From Phoebastria nigripes (Eukaryota > Chordata > Aves > Procellariiformes > Diomedeidae), in NCBI GenBank assembly GCA_035582835.1, contig JAYKAV010002788.1:315040-379039 (forward strand): a DNA stretch of 64,000 bases, written 5' to 3'. Below are positions 10,387-24,438 of the stretch, in pieces. A program made the translations under genes and the position numbers. The notes below the pieces were generated by a model. The model saw nothing but the letters and a program-made list of their open reading frames with translations. It searched no databases and was not told the origin of the DNA. Positions within the stretch are counted from its first letter, which is position 1, and every line of letters starts with the position of its first letter.

Positions 10387-13340
10387 AAGGTCTAAAAAAT
10401 GGTCAATCTTTCAGACCTGCTGTTCTTCAGAAAACAACAGAACTTTCTTCATGTCAAAAAACAAGCCTTTTTTGAATCATTATAAATTAACACGGCTTCA
10501 GAAAAACTGGGGGAGGGTAGGCAGCAGTAAAAAGAAGTGTGTTGCTAGGAAAGGAAAAAGGTGAGGTTTGGTAATTGTCGTGTTCTTATTTTCTGTTCTA
10601 GGGGGAAAATGATATTTTGAGTAATAAACTGAATTATTAAAAAGAGCATATTGATTCAGTCTGCCAAAAAGACACTGCAATATTCATTTTTCATTAACAG
10701 CTTTTTTAATATGCTGTGTGATGTATCCCAACAAAGGTGTTTATCAAATCACTGCTAATGTGGGGGATTTTAATAAGGCAAGCCTTTAGTATCTCAGAGA
10801 TTACATCCATTTGTTATCTAGTACCTCAGCCAATTTGAGTCTCAGATCCCAAAACAATCTGCCTCCAGCTGTTATCCAAATTTGTCCTTGCAAAATGATT
10901 TCATCGATCCTGAAAAATTGTGAAAAATAAGTGAAAAAAGTGTCATACCACAAGGATAGACGTGATGAGAACAAGAGAAAAAGGCATATTTGTAGCACGC
11001 ATAAGGTAGGCCTTTCCTTAGCAAAGTCCTCATGCAGATATCAATATCTTTTACTTTAACTGTAAGCACATGATCAAATTTCAGTGACTTCAGCAGGACT
11101 TTACAAGCTACTTACAGTTAACAATTGCTGAAATATTTTTCAGAACACAACTGGTTTTAACCATATGGCCCAGTGTTTTAACTGAATCAGGACTGTAGTG
11201 CCTCTGCGTGTTGGTAAATATTAAAGTAAATACCACTGGCTATGGCTTTCCATTTATCAAATTGAAGCCATGGTAGCCAAAATACGAAAAGACATAGCCT
11301 TTTTTTTCCCCCATGAAACACAGATAATTCCTCCAGCCAGCTTCAAGTGCAGGATTAAGGGCTGCATGTTTTCAGCTGCTAATATTTCTGGTAGGGTAAT
11401 GACTTTGTCTACCCATCCCTTGTCAAGATGGCTTTTTGTGCTATGAAGCATTGTTTCTCTGCCTTTGTTTTACATGTATGCATTTTTACATGAACTAAGT
11501 AAACTAAAACTTGGAGCATTTTCCGTATGTTCATTTCCTTTATTCTCACTAAGAACTTCACCCAAGTCTTGCAAGCCATGGGGCCATACTTGCTATGGCA
11601 ATAAAATTCCTGCTTTTTTTATGTTTTGGTGTTGTTTTGAACCAATTAGGTATGGACATAAGAAGCTGAAGGGTTCCATGAAAACTTCTTCTTAAGCCAA
11701 GCTCAGGAGAAAGTAGACAAATTTCAAAGATGACATTTAATTTCCAGTCCATTTTGAATGAATATTTTTTGACAGTACCTCTGTGGTTGCTGTCCTACCA
11801 AACTGAACCTTTCATAGAGTATTTTGAGATTCTGCTGTCTTTGCCCTCTGCACATGCCACAAAGTAGCCACAGAGGTCAAAACTTCCCCTTCAACTCTGA
11901 TGAACAGCAGAAGACCTCCTATCTACATCATTTACTTAAGAAGCTGATTACTCTTTAGTACAAACAAATCCAGTCTCTCCTTTTAATTCATATTTGTTAA
12001 AGGGGAAACATATAAAAAGTTAAAATCAAATTCAAGCTGACAACTTCCTCTATAATAGAATTTTACTAATTGCAAATACATGCTGATTGCAGCTGGATAT
12101 CACCTCCTCTCTCCTTTATATCACACAATGACACAGTGAGTTCACCTTTTGGCAGGTAGCAAAAGTGTTGATTTTGCACTTTGGGAGGAAGGGTAAAGGG
12201 ACAAAAACTGCATGTGAAAAGATAACTCGCTGCATGGATTTCTCTTGCTGGGAAGAAGAATCCCCCTATCTCCACCGAAGGAAAGTCCAACCTATGTAAC
12301 TATTAATCAAGCTGAGCTCACTGACAATACTGGCAAGAGTAAAGGGTCATGGAAAAAGGACATTGAACAAGAGCATTAAAACAGAAAAAAACCCCATACT
12401 CAAAAAAGTCAGTTTTAAGGATGACTGTGCTGTGCAGATCTGCTCCTTTTCTGTTTATGTGCTGTTGTGGTCCTTATTTACATTATCATACTACTTTTCC
12501 CCCCTCAGGTTTCTTTGCATTCCTTAGTGCACTCCATGGATGATACTTACACAATGAGCAGCTATTAAGTGTTTTGTTTAGTCCTGGTGGTTCAATGTGC
12601 CGCTCTTCATGCATTGTACTCGAGCCCTTCTCCTGATACAGAAGTATTCACCATGAGTTTTCCAGGGGTAATCCCATATATCATTATTTTTGTTATCTTT
12701 GGAGATTTCAGCTGCAAAGGCCTAACAGTTGTCTTGTAGGCATAAATCAACTCCAACTCAGGGTTTTTTGGTCTGGATTGGCTTTACAAAGCCATTTTCT
12801 GGCAAATTTCACAACACTTCTCCAAATCACTGTATCCTAGGGATTCCTTTTTGGATGGAAAGGCATTTCTCTATATCATTCTTCTCTGAAGTAGTTGAGT
12901 ATTTAAAAAATATTTTCATAGCCTGCCTTGGACAGTCACTTAGCTGGAAAGTTTCCGATCAAACAGCTAAAATCTTGCTAAATGATATACTCCAAAATAA
13001 TACGTGAGCACAGTACGTGGTGTACAACTAAGGTTGGCTACTTCTTGTTGTAAGACTATTTCTTGCAAGGAATGGTTGGTGATTAATAACTGTATTCCTC
13101 CACAGGACTGTAGCTAACATCTTAGAAAAACGCTATTATTGCATTCCAGTGTGCTGTACTTTCTTCATTCAATATGAAGTCAATGTGGTCAGCTGGTACA
13201 TTGTTTTGTCTTTCAGATGCTGTTTGAAATTAACTTCCTCACCACTGTTGGTCATTAAAGAACATGTAAAGATATCTTCATTTTTGAAGGAAACTTTTTA
13301 ACCTTTTTTTCTGATCCAAAGCTTCCTCCTCTAAGGGACT
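10387..13340. other. Non-coding stretch
   Basis: ORFs are 92 codons or shorter and unrecognised. A strong acceptor-like site (pyrimidine tract ending CCCCCCTCAG, AG at 12507-12508) opens only a 19-codon frame before a stop at 12566. A 16-base inverted repeat (TGGCTTT/AAAGCCA) lies at 12779-12794. Nothing else stands out. Confidence 0.7.
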
Positions 13341-13520
13341 TCAGGCATTGGAACAGGCTGCCCAGGGAAGTGGTTGAGTCACCATCCCTGGAAGTATTTA
13401 AAAGACATGTAGATGTGGCATCTAGGGACATGGTTTAGTGGGCATGGAGCTGTTNGGTTGACGGTTGGACTCAATGATCTTGGAGGTCCTTTCCAACCTT
13501 AATGATTCTATGATTCTATG
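13341..13520 (+). mobile_element. CR1 LINE 3' end (5'-truncated)
   Basis: About 180 bp of CR1 3' sequence is present. It contains the CATTGGAACAGGCTGCCCAG block that closes the ORF2 region, the CCATCCCTGGAAGTATTTAA block, then the same GGTTGACGGTTGGACT tail and terminal octamers as at 1-80. It is 5'-truncated, as most CR1 copies are, and keeps no usable reading frame. One N lies at 13455. CR1 normally makes no clear target duplication and none is seen. Confidence 0.95.
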
Positions 13521-16500
13521 ACTTGACAGGACTTTATGCTTCCAGCATTGAATGGCTTCTTTCTCGGGGGAAAAGTCCTTTAAAAGTATTCTGGTTTAAC
13601 CATTTTCTTCTGAGTTTCTCTTTCATTTAACAGTTGGAACTGAAGATTTTTAATGCTGGGTTTTTATTATTTTTTTTAAAATCTATTCCCAGAGAGTTAT
13701 GCAGAGCTGCTGCTTCCACAGAGAAATTAAAATATTCGTCTTCTGAAGCAGTACACTCTTTATGGTATTGTTCATGAGACACTGCTTAGAGCTGGCCAAA
13801 ATTTTGTACAGAACCTTTTTCATTAAAACATGATGTTTCTTAAAGGCCAGAAGGTACATACATTTCAACATAGATTTAAATAGTTTCTAGCTGAAGTTTT
13901 CTAAATTCCTCTATGAATATAAGACTGAGTGAAAACCTGACTTGTTTATTAGAAAAAAGATGCTCCAGCACAATTTTTTCTGCAAAACATTCTGGAGATT
14001 CTGATTTCACTCCAAGGCAGAACAAAAAGAAATTTTTAAACTTCAGAAGGTATCACAAAATGGAGCAGTTCTCCCATAGTCAACTCCAATGACTTACCGT
14101 CTGGGAAAAAAAATCAGGCACCCATTCTAAAGAAAAAGCACTTACCCCTTCAAAATACTTTATGAGAAATATAGATCCAATGAGAGAGAGCTACAAACTA
14201 TTTGTTTTGTGGATTAGGCTTCACAGGATTACAGGGGNACTGAAGATGAACACACAAGGAGAAAAAAGAAGCAAAGGAAGCAAAAAAGGAGACTGAAAGC
14301 ACAAGATCTTAAAACATCCCAATACATGGATGACAAATGAAAACCAAACAGCTGCAGTGAGGCTGGATCTCCATATCCAAAAGCAATACATACTGAAAAC
14401 CTCCCCATCAGACAATAAAGTTAATGTATTGCAGTGGCACAAGAGGGGCTGGAGTTCCAGCTGACGGGCGTTTCACTGGGTCTGCACCTCTGGTTTGCCT
14501 CAGGCAGGGCCTGGTCCTGGGCTGCTCTCCAGTCTCTCTGCAAGGTTAGAGCCTGACAGCGTTAAAGCGAGTGAACCAAGCTTCATGACCAGAAAAGGTG
14601 ACAGCAGGAAAATATCCAAAAGGTGATGCAAGGGAGATATAATCTATACATACACCTACACATCTCTGTTATTTATCTAGGTGTCTTTCTATATTACTCT
14701 GCTTTGCAGAAACTTAGCTTTTTTTCTTTTCAAAGTTTCAACACATGAAGTTAAATGAATAAATCCATCCTTTTTTTTTTTTTGTCTGTTGTAACATCTG
14801 AGGTAAGTTAATACAGTGATGCCTTTCCTGCATCCATGCATTTTGTGGCCATGATGAAGGCACCAGAAAAAGAAAACAATTTGTTCTTTCAACAGTCCGA
14901 TGTCCCCGGTAAAAAATAGAACACTGAAAAAGAAATCGTACCAGAAATCCACTGGTGAAAGATTGGGCCTCTAACTGCCATGGCTAAACAGGCAATTCTG
15001 CCTTCAGTAAATTCACTGTAACACCTACAAAGCCTTTAGCAGTTATATATATGTAATTAAAAACAGATTTGTGATCTGGTGTTTTGTGCTTTAAATAAAT
15101 CAACATATTCATAGCACTGCTATTTAAACATTTAACATTTCTAAAAAGGAGATAAATACTTTTCCTTAAATACATATGTTCTTAACAAAAGTCCCACGGG
15201 TCAGATATTCTGAGCAATTAATGAGAAGGTAGGAGACAATATTTTTGTCTCTATATCTAAACATGTCTCTGGTAGTTAATTACCATCAAGCGCTTTACTG
15301 CTTTCCAGCAAAGGCTATAAATCTTCTTGTATTGAAATCAATGCCAAAGCCCTCCCTTGCTTGCAAGTGGTCCGTGCTTGGAACCAGTGAATATGTGCAA
15401 TCAGGCAGTTAGCAAAATTCAGGTTTTCTGGATGCCTGTGGAATAACTGCTGGTTCCCTTACACTTAACTGAACTAAGACAGCATTTTAACAGTCTGAAC
15501 ATGAGCATGAATATCATGAATGTGCGTGTATGGGAAACAAGGTACTTATTTGTGCTAGTAAAATCACCAAAAGATTCTTATTAACTAGGATCCAAGGTCT
15601 TGATATTTCATGGACCTCTGAATAGCCAGAGTACATGCATTAAAATAACGTATTTACAAACGGGGGGGAAATCAGTCCTTTAGTTTCCTGTCATTTAATT
15701 AATGACTTAATGTCAGCTAGTTCCTTCCTAAAGAAATGAAATATCAATAATAACTGAAAAAGAAGCTAGATTTGTTTAGAGACAGCCTGGGTGAGAAAAA
15801 TCAGTGGTAGAGGAAAATATTTAAATTATGAGGATTACTCGGTTAGAAAGGACAGACTTTCTGACCCCCGTAAATATTGAGTAGAGACTTCGGACCCTGA
15901 GAAAAAAAAATTTTTTTTCATAGACACAGGTGCCAGCCTACCAAAGAAACTAAGAAAAAAAAAGAGCCTTCTGTTTTCACAGTTCATGGTTAATTAGCAT
16001 TTGATTTTGAACAAATCTCAGTGATCACTTCATCTGCATTCCTAACCAGATGAGTAGGGTATGATATATACAACCGTTCTCCTTCTATTCCTTGTTTTTA
16101 TCAGTTCTGAACTTTACAACATATAGTCACTTCCAGTTATTGAACTTGTGCCATTTCTTCCTATCTGAGAAAAGTTGATATTGCATTGTATTTCTGGGTT
16201 GCAATAAACAAATGACTTGGCATTCATGCTTAGAAAACTGTTATTTAAGTGACTTATTTTCTTTTGTGACAATGACTTCTTTGAGTCCGAGTCCTCTGTT
16301 TAGTTGTAGAGAACACTCCAGAGTGCATGGGTATGAAATTGATATTGTGACCTTTATAGGGAAAAAAATTCCCTTAACAAAAGCCTCACAAAAACCAAAC
16401 TGATAGCATCCTCTCAGGATGTTTACCTGGTTGCATGTGGTGACTGATTCATGCAGATTCCTTTTCTTTCTTCCTCAGGACATGTATATGAGAGCAATAT

Positions 16501-16911
16501 TAACAACATAAATGCACTTTTAATCCTACTGCAGTCCTTTTCAAACCCTTAATTTCCATAGAATCCCCATTAAAGCAGTTTTAGAGTCAGTATGTAGATA
16601 ACAGATTTTTGCTTCTGAAATTGATGTGTGCAATTTTATCTCTAGAGCTTAAATAATACCATTTCGAGTTGGTCTGTTTCTAATATCTCACAATCTGCAG
16701 AACTATCAGACAGTCAGGAGCTCATAACACATGCTTATCAGCATTAAAAAGATAAATTATTGGGTTAATTTCTTAAATTTCAGACAAATAGTACCAACAA
16801 ATTAAATATACGACTAGGTATTTGTTCAACAGCCAGCANGCTGAGGAAGGTGCCTAACATAGCAAGAAATTGGTATAGGCCAGAAAATTTCAAGACAGCT
16901 AGACCAAAGCA
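13521..16911. other. Non-coding stretch
   Basis: Mostly AT-rich. A somewhat GC-richer pocket lies at about 14430-14580 with no recognisable feature. A9T8 at 15902-15918 is a near-palindromic AT block. A good acceptor-like site (TTTCTTTCTTCCTCAG) ends at 16480 but no matching donor or open exon follows. Single N bases lie at 14238 and 16839. Confidence 0.65.
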
Positions 16912-17670
16912 GCATGGATATTGCGAGCCACGGGCAGAGTGCAAAAGGAAGAAGGATATACGCTACAAGTGAACCAAGGCACTACCCTCACGTCTGGGGC
17001 AGCCACCACGTTGCATGGCCGAGCNTTGCTACTGGGTTCTGCTTTTGTGCGGCGTGCGAGGAGGAAGCAGAGGAAGAAGCGTGGACTGTCTTGCCCATGC
17101 TTTGTGCAGCCTTATCTCCAGGGAACACGAACAGCAGAGTTTGTGTTTAGAGCGCAGATGTTTTCCCGCACATGGCCCTTGCTCTGCTCATTTTGCACGA
17201 ACAAAACGAGCTCAGACTCAACAAAAAGACCTGTTCCATCTTGCCAGTCCAAGCTCCCTCTCTCTCCAAAGCCTGTGCTCTCCTCATCCGAGAGGAAGAC
17301 AAGTCATTTCACTCTTACTCTTGAAGATACAGACGAGGCTGCAGAGCAAAATGCTTTTTCAAGCAGCCTGCTCCAAGAACATCACATTTCAGAGGGGATC
17401 CTCACCGGTTTGGGCAGAGGGCTGAAGTCCCTTTCAGCTGGAAAGGGAACTGCTCTTTGCCACAGCAGATGAGTTTCTCTTTGGATGCTCATAGCAAGGG
17501 GCACTGCCTGGTCTTCCACAGACACTTACGGACAGTTCTGCCCGAGTTTTCCCCACCCCTCGAAAGACACATATTCCTCCACCAGCTGGGGGACAAGAAA
17601 CACACCATGCTAAAAGGTCACACAGCTTTCACCCCCCTGGGAAGCACCAAAGAACTGCACAGAGAATAAA
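16912..17670 (+). other. CpG-island-like segment with stacked plus-strand ORFs
   Basis: By hand count, 16921-17220 has about 15 CpG in 300 bases at about 54% GC, an observed/expected ratio near 0.7, in a window that is otherwise AT-rich and CpG-poor. All three plus-strand frames are open here: 16914-17150 (78 codons), 16921-17472 (183 codons, the longest in the window) and 17015-17425 (136 codons). A fourth ORF at 17457-17669 ends with its stop inside an AATAAA at 17665-17670. The 183-codon product has a basic patch (RRARRKQRKKR) and a Ser/Lys-rich middle; I recognise no domain. Openness in every frame is what GC-rich DNA gives by default, so I do not call a protein. It could be a small promoter or exon, a lncRNA, or an unrecognised old repeat. 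One N at 17025 lies inside the ORFs. Confidence 0.4.
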
Positions 17671-20500
17671 AGACTGAGGATCCCTCTGATGTCTACATTA
17701 CTGCATTATTCTGTCCCAGCTATCAAGCACAATGGAAGAGAGAAAATGGCCATAGGTTGAACACAGACCACCAGAGGCTGAACTTACTCCACATCAGAGA
17801 TACTGTAATATAAGATCAGCAATAGAGAGCTCTTTTTTACCTACCCTGTCAGCTACCAGCTGCCAGCTCCCTCCTTCCCCACACCCTACAGAGGAACTTT
17901 TCAGGTGACCACAAGACCTCTCTTTCTGTACTTTGCAGCACTGGCACATTACTTGAATCTTTCACTGAGGCCAAATGAGGCGCATGTCAATCTGAGCATC
18001 ACATACAGATCAGAAGAATCTGGTACAGATGTCAGCGAAATGGAAGCAGGCATGGACTGACCTCTGGGAGTGCATAGAGCAAGCGCCTGTTAAAAGGAGA
18101 TGGGCTTATGAACGGCTTATGAGGGGAGGGTGATAGGATTAGTAACCTCACTCTGAATCAGCCAGACCCAGGTAAGATCACATAGAAATGCATAGCACCA
18201 GTGTTGAAGCAGCAGAGAGCAACACAGCTCTTTTAGCTGTAATTTCAGGGAAGCTGAGTATGTGAAGACACAGCATATGCCTTTTCAGCCTCCTTTGCCC
18301 TTACCACCTGTTCAGGCCTTGGCATGCCACAGCAGGAGTTGGACCAAACCTCATGGGTTCTTGCCCGAATGTTTCTCCAGCCTACTTCTACCATTACCAC
18401 ATTTTTCCTCTCTTCATTCACCTTCTGCTTCTTCACACCTCTCAGCATGGCTGAATTCAGGTTCTCATCCACTCCTTGTCCGTCTGTCCAGCATGTTGTA
18501 GCAGAGACTCCCCAAGATTGCCAGCACAGGATGACAGCCAAGCCCCCAAGGCTTTAAGCAGAAACATAAATGGTCACTTACAAGTCACAACAGGAGTGTG
18601 AGATGGCCAATGAGAGCTGGGCAGAACTAGTTTTAGGGCACAACAGAGACCAAAGAACAAATACCCAAAGAGCAGGAAACAGCCTGTACATGATATAAGT
18701 ACAAAGGAGACAAAAACAATAGCAACAGCCCCTCTGAGAATGAGGACAGAAGAAAAAGAGATAGGAAATGTTTCCCTCAGTCAAGGACACCATCCTGACC
18801 AGCACTACTATACACCTGCCAGCAGTCCTTAACTCACCTTTGAGAGGAAAAAGAGAACTGCTTTTTTGATTTGCCACTCATCACATTTTGCCACTCTAGA
18901 CTCAGAAATCATATATAAAAGTAACACCTTTTGCTTTATAAACGAGGTTAAGTCAGTCAGAATTTTAAGAAGGAGCGTATGTGTGTGTGTGCTTTCTGCT
19001 TCAACCTTTAGACACAGCACGGTAGTGGAGACTGCAGCACTAAAGTGTAAACTTCGATGCAACATTGTCACTTGCCTACTCCATACCTTCACATTAATGT
19101 TTCCTTCAAATCCTATCAGTGTTTAATCTCTCCTGAAGAATATGCTAATGTCATCTAAATTCTGAGTGCTAACCTGTCTGCCTCTGTATGCCCATTCTCC
19201 ACTAACACGAAGATTCAGACTAGCACAAACTCACCTGTGATCCTCAGCTCTGCTTGATGCACTTGGTTCCTGAGCAGTCTGCACAGGCACTTTACAGTCC
19301 GATCCCACTGAAAGCATCATAGCAAGCATGGGCTGACATTACATGATCGGCATGGGGACATGAACGACCACAGGACCTGGGTGACAAAGTTAACGGAGGC
19401 AGTGGGAGAAGAGAAGGTGGGACTCCTGTGCACGTGTAAGATGGGCACTTTGGACAGGAAGGGAACTTCTAGTACACGAACGCAGCTGACTGTACTTTGA
19501 GATGCGAGGTAGATGCCACAGCTGAGGGTGGAGGGACTGGCACAACTTAAGGAATGAGATGTTAGCTGCTTAATTCCTGTATGGAACATGAATCCTACCC
19601 TAATAGTACTAGAAAACTACCGTATGTTTTACAGTAGTGTATTTTTCTAGTTGTCATTTTAGTTTGCTCCAGGGCTTGGCTTAAGTTTCCAAGCCAACTC
19701 CATCTTCGCGTACAACAGTGCTCCACCTGGGAATACATAATGTGTCTCCTATTTGATCAAAATTGAATTTGGCAATGAACTTCATATGAAATGATGGGGA
19801 ACAAAGAATTAAAAACCTTGAAGTATTGCACTTTTAGACACATACAATCGTGACACAGAAGAAACATTTTAATGTCTTTAAATGTATTTTCAGACATCTT
19901 TTTCCCATAAAAATATTCAAACTAGTCTTACTGTTATGCCTAGAGAGTACTATATGTTTACAGTAGTTTTATCACAATGTAACTAATAACATATTTTCAT
20001 TTTCATTTGTCACATGCCAATGCTAATTTTTATACCCAGTGTTATATTTACTGCACAAAAATGTAGTGGTAGCCATAGTGGCATGACAGAGTCTATAAAG
20101 ATCCCAGTTATAAATTAAATATAATTTCCCTTATGTTTTCTACATTAAGCTGCATTTCACTTTGTTCTTTAATGAACTTAATTATTCATTCAAAGCAGTA
20201 TGTTTGGACTAGTAAATAACTCATTTTTCAAAAAAACTCTACAATAGTAAGATATGGCAGTAGGTAATAGGTCCTATTACCCAAATATCTTACATTTTTA
20301 AAACCCCTTGATAAGCTAACAGTTTACAATAGTTTTGAAATTGAATCTTACAAACTGACATCCATCAAGTTGCTTTTTTCCCCACCTTCTTCTGTGTTTT
20401 TCCCCTATTGCTAAAGTTAAAACAAAAAGATAAAACAGGGTCCGATCTGACAATGGAAAGAGCTGTTTAGCCAAATTTATGTTCCTGATGTTTTTTCATA
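17671..20500. other. GC-richer to AT-rich non-coding stretch
   Basis: The sequence stays GC-richer than average to about 19.6 kb and then turns AT-rich. ORFs up to 99 codons occur on both strands (for example 18245-18541 and 18578-18877 minus), with no recognised domain and heavy frame overlap. A (TG)6 run lies at 18980-18991. No repeat family is recognised. Confidence 0.6.
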
Positions 20501-20546
20501 TGTAAATATATATTTATATTTATGTATACATACACACACACACACA
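20501..20546. repeat. AT-rich tract with (AC)7 microsatellite
   Basis: A mixed TATA/TTTA tract runs into seven AC units at 20532-20545. It is a short dinucleotide microsatellite. Confidence 0.8.
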
Positions 20547-21864
20547 GAGGTATGAGTACTTGTATATCCAAAGGCAATTTCATCAGTAATGAATGCCAGG
20601 TAAGCTATTTATCCATCGTTTAATTTTCTGTATTTAAATCAGAACCACATATAACAAACGAATCTGAATTTAGTTACTGATTTAGCTCCATCTTTGTCCC
20701 CTCTCTTGTGTTTCACTAAACGAAGCCACATTTCTGGTCTGAAGGAGAAAGGATGGCAGAGGAGGGAGGAGGATTCCATGATTGTCCCACTCTCAAAGAA
20801 GAGTTGAAGACAGAAGAAGCAGGAATTAGTATTACCAGAAGAAACCCTGCACTGCCCCCTCCCTTGTACCACTAGACTTCATAAAGCCACAGCATAAACT
20901 GGTTTAAAAGAGGCTAAAACGGGACTCAGCCATTGGGTTATTACAGCCCTGCTTATATAACGTAATAAATCAACAGACCAAACAGCATTTAGCTCATCCA
21001 GAAAACTTTCCAGTCAGGACACATGACCTGTAGCTCCACAAAGACTCAGAACAATTTCCTCAAAATGACGCATTTAATCTTCACAAGAGGAATTAAACAT
21101 AAAAAAAGAAAGTAGATTTAACACAACAAATGGTCTACATGTACTTAATTTACCTAATTTAGTGTTGTAATTGTAAAAACTAAATGTAATCTAATTTAGT
21201 TTTGTAAGCTAAGACTGATCTAGATGCTCAAAGAACTATCGCATAGAGTCCTTTTATCAGCCTGTTCTCTCAAATCATACCCTGAGATGCCTCTATTTCA
21301 ATTCTTCTGAGACAGGCTTTCCCCTTAAAATTTCTTTGTTCCAGATTTAGAGTCAGAATTATTTTCTCTTTTCACCTCCCAAGACCATAAGTCAAACCAA
21401 TTTACTGCTCCCAGTACAACAGAGATAAAATCTCAAAGGCATCAAGTCCTACACCAGCAGGTGCAAGCTGAAAAAATGTTGAAATTAGAAGAGTTTAAGC
21501 AAACAAGGGGCAAAATTTCAGTAACAGCAGGTATTTCTGTGGACTCTGCAAAATGTTTGAGGATTTTTTAAAAGTGTATAACTAAGTTGATTGAGTCTCA
21601 ATGTCACTGAACATTTACGAAGTCAGCTGTTACAAAGATAAAATAAAATTTTAGTTCCACCTTAACTACAGAGTGACTACTGCTCACTGCTTTGGAGTCA
21701 AAATCTGTGCTTCCACCTGCACCGTTTCCTCATCTCCATCCATGTGTATATGTCTAGTAGTTATGAATGATATTGCCTTACCTGTAGGGACCTGGTTTGT
21801 TGTTTTTTTTTTCAAATAAAGCACTGATCTGTCCTATGAACACATCAGCAGAAATGTGTTCTGC
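20547..21864. other. Non-coding AT-rich stretch
   Basis: A 77-codon minus ORF (20639-20872) has no support. A T run followed by AATAAA lies near 21800-21820 without a transcript to attach it to. Nothing else is seen. Confidence 0.65.
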
Positions 21865-21985
21865 CATTGCATGCCCCGCAGCGGTTTCCCCACTGGGTGC
21901 CGCACCAGCAGTACGGTGGGGACAGGCAGCGATGTTCTGTTGGGACCCGACGTTACATCAGCCAACAGGCAAATCGCACTGTGAG
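21865..21985. other. Small CpG cluster
   Basis: Eight CpG fall within about 120 bases of AT-rich surroundings. Inside it CCCCAC and GTGGGG form a short inverted repeat around 21890-21920. It is too short to meet island criteria. It may be a trace of a GC-rich repeat or a regulatory site, and no family is recognised. Confidence 0.4.
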
Positions 21986-24438
21986 AGCAAGTGTAATGGG
22001 ATTTAAGCCAATTTCTGTAAATTGAGAAAAGTAAATCTTAAATATTTCCATTACCTTAACTTCTGCTACAGATTTTTTTTGGGGGTGGTGTAGGGAGTGT
22101 GTGGTGCGTGTCTTCTTAGAGATTTCCTTCCCAAAGCAGGGACTGTCTTCATACTAGTCGCTGCACATTCATAAAGCTAATTCCCCTAGTAGGTATTTTC
22201 ACAAAACAATCTCATTATGAGCAGAAAGAGAGTATAACCAGAATTGTAATTTCCATCATTTCAATGCCCTAAACCAATTTCAGACTCCTTCTACTTTTCT
22301 GCAAACACCACTTCATTATACTGACTTTGTCTGCAGATTACATTTATCCTACTACAGAGGAGCCAAATGAAGTTTTCCAAATCATTTGTGTTCTTTGGGT
22401 TAGAGAGCATAACTATCCTTTTGGCATACAAATTGAGATTTTATATCATCAAAATTTACTGCTTCATCCTATAGCTACCTGAAGCCAGTAAGCCCTTATT
22501 AAATAGGACTTATTAAAAGCTGTCGTTTTATTTGTTTACTTAAAGCCCAAATATCTGCATGAGCCTTGACGCTGCTAAGTATGTCAGTATTTCTCTACAG
22601 AGACTAATTCCTAGAACTACAGGGTGAGCTCCTGCACAATACATGGTTTAAGGAAGATAGGTTACTATTTCTTCTGTCCCCTTTGCAGGTCAGCAGTTAT
22701 TCTTCCTCAAAGACTGGAGAGAGGCCTTGAACCTACCTGCAGAATAAATGTCACAGCCATTACCTACTGTGTTGTTGGACTGCTCTGTCCCTGTTACTCC
22801 AGGTTTCCATCTTACCTACCTCACTATTTGTTGGACTAGAAAAAAGAGAAGGTACAACAGTGACATTACAGCCTAGTGGTGAGGTCTACCAGCAGGAATA
22901 TTGGAGTTGAGATCCTTCTGTTGAGTCATGGTCTAAGAGAAGTGCTTACATAAATACTGTAAATAGGACTGTGGAGTTCACGGTACATAGATGTCACACA
23001 GTAAACCTTCAGTAAGGTACTTAAGCCCTAGTGGGGGTCAGCATTTCATATTCATTGCTTTAGGCAGTTGCTTTCCAGCTTTAGTGGGCCACTCTCCTCT
23101 TATATTCTACAGTACCCTCAGTTCACAGCATTCTCTCCATACATCTTATAGACAGCCTATCTCAGGACCCATGGTATTAAATACCAGGGTGCCTAAAAAT
23201 TAGGTGCTATAACAGAAACCTTTTGTAATTGAGCCCTAGTGTTCAAATCCCGAGAACTGGAGCATAGCCCGAGGACTTTGTTCTCTATCTTATCTTTTGA
23301 ACCCTACAGCCTCATTGAAAAGGTCAACAAGGAGGATTTTTTAAATTCCACTTCAAACACAGGAGATGGGTGATAGAATGATGCTGTGAACCAGTATTTG
23401 CATCTCTCTGATAAGACCACACAGGTGAAACCCTGTTCTCCTGAAAGTCAATGACAGTATCACCATTTCATTACCTTTGGGGACAGAGGCTCAAACACAG
23501 CCCTAAGTGAAAAGACTAAACCTGTATTACCATGGTGGTTCTGAAGACAAGGGGCAGCAAGGGGAAAGATTTGGATGGGATGAGGAAAATGAAGACATCC
23601 ATGAACTGTAGTAAGTGACTAACACACGTAGTACATATAAATCGACATGGAGCTCAGTGGAGTAAGAAGGTCCTATGCAGAAACACCATACTTACTCATG
23701 GGACAGATATGAAGACGCTTCCCGCATCCTTCCTCAGAGCTCCTCATAGCAGACACAGGCAAAGCTGTTTCACTTGTAAAGATCAGGCTGTAAAAGTAAC
23801 AGTAGATAGCTACAGTACATATTCAGAAGACTGGATTTAATTATTGGTGCTAACTGTAAAATCTTTCTCTCTTTTCATAGGATAACCTGGACTTAAGCTT
23901 TTCTACTCCTTGAGTAGAAAATATTTTTTAAAGGATTTATGGACTGTTGTTGCTTCAGCTAATCATTCCTCTTTACATAACAGCCGATCCTTGAAATTAC
24001 ATTAACATACCATTAACAGCACAATTAATATCGGTATCTTAAAACAGAAATGAATCTGTTGTGGTGTAAAGTTCCAATAAAACTGCACTTCTCAGCATTA
24101 GATGTGCGGCAGGTGAGCTAATGTAAAATCCAGTCTCATGTTGTGGGAATGTGATCGTCATAACAGTAACAGTGAAAAGATTATAAGCATAAGGCTATGC
24201 TGGATCAAAACAGTGATTTATTTAGTTTAATAGCTCTGTTTTGACAGTGATTTCCAAGACAGATGCCTGTTCACCTATACATGTTAACACCTTCTACTAA
24301 AATNGGCCTTAAATTAGATCTTGATTAGGTTATCTGCTTTGTAGGAAACTTACCAACGTGTTTCAGAGGAAAGGATATGAAGTCACATCCACAGGGGAGA
24401 GATGCTTCCTAATTCTAATTCTTTGGTAATCTGCATGT
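21986..24438. other. Non-coding stretch
   Basis: ORFs are short (71 codons or fewer). A good acceptor-like site (TTTCTCTCTTTTCATAG) ends at about 23880 but has no paired donor. A T/G-rich tract lies near 22073-22115. One N lies at 24304. Confidence 0.65.

Noticed and set aside
12485..12568. Strong acceptor-like site leading to a terminal exon
   Set aside because: Only 19 codons are open before a stop in one frame and the other frames stop even sooner; no supporting features.
22873..23260. SINE/MIR-like phrases (CCTAGTGGT, TTCAAATCCC) or a tRNA
   Set aside because: The box-like phrases are far apart and no cloverleaf or core domain can be drawn; the similarity is too weak.
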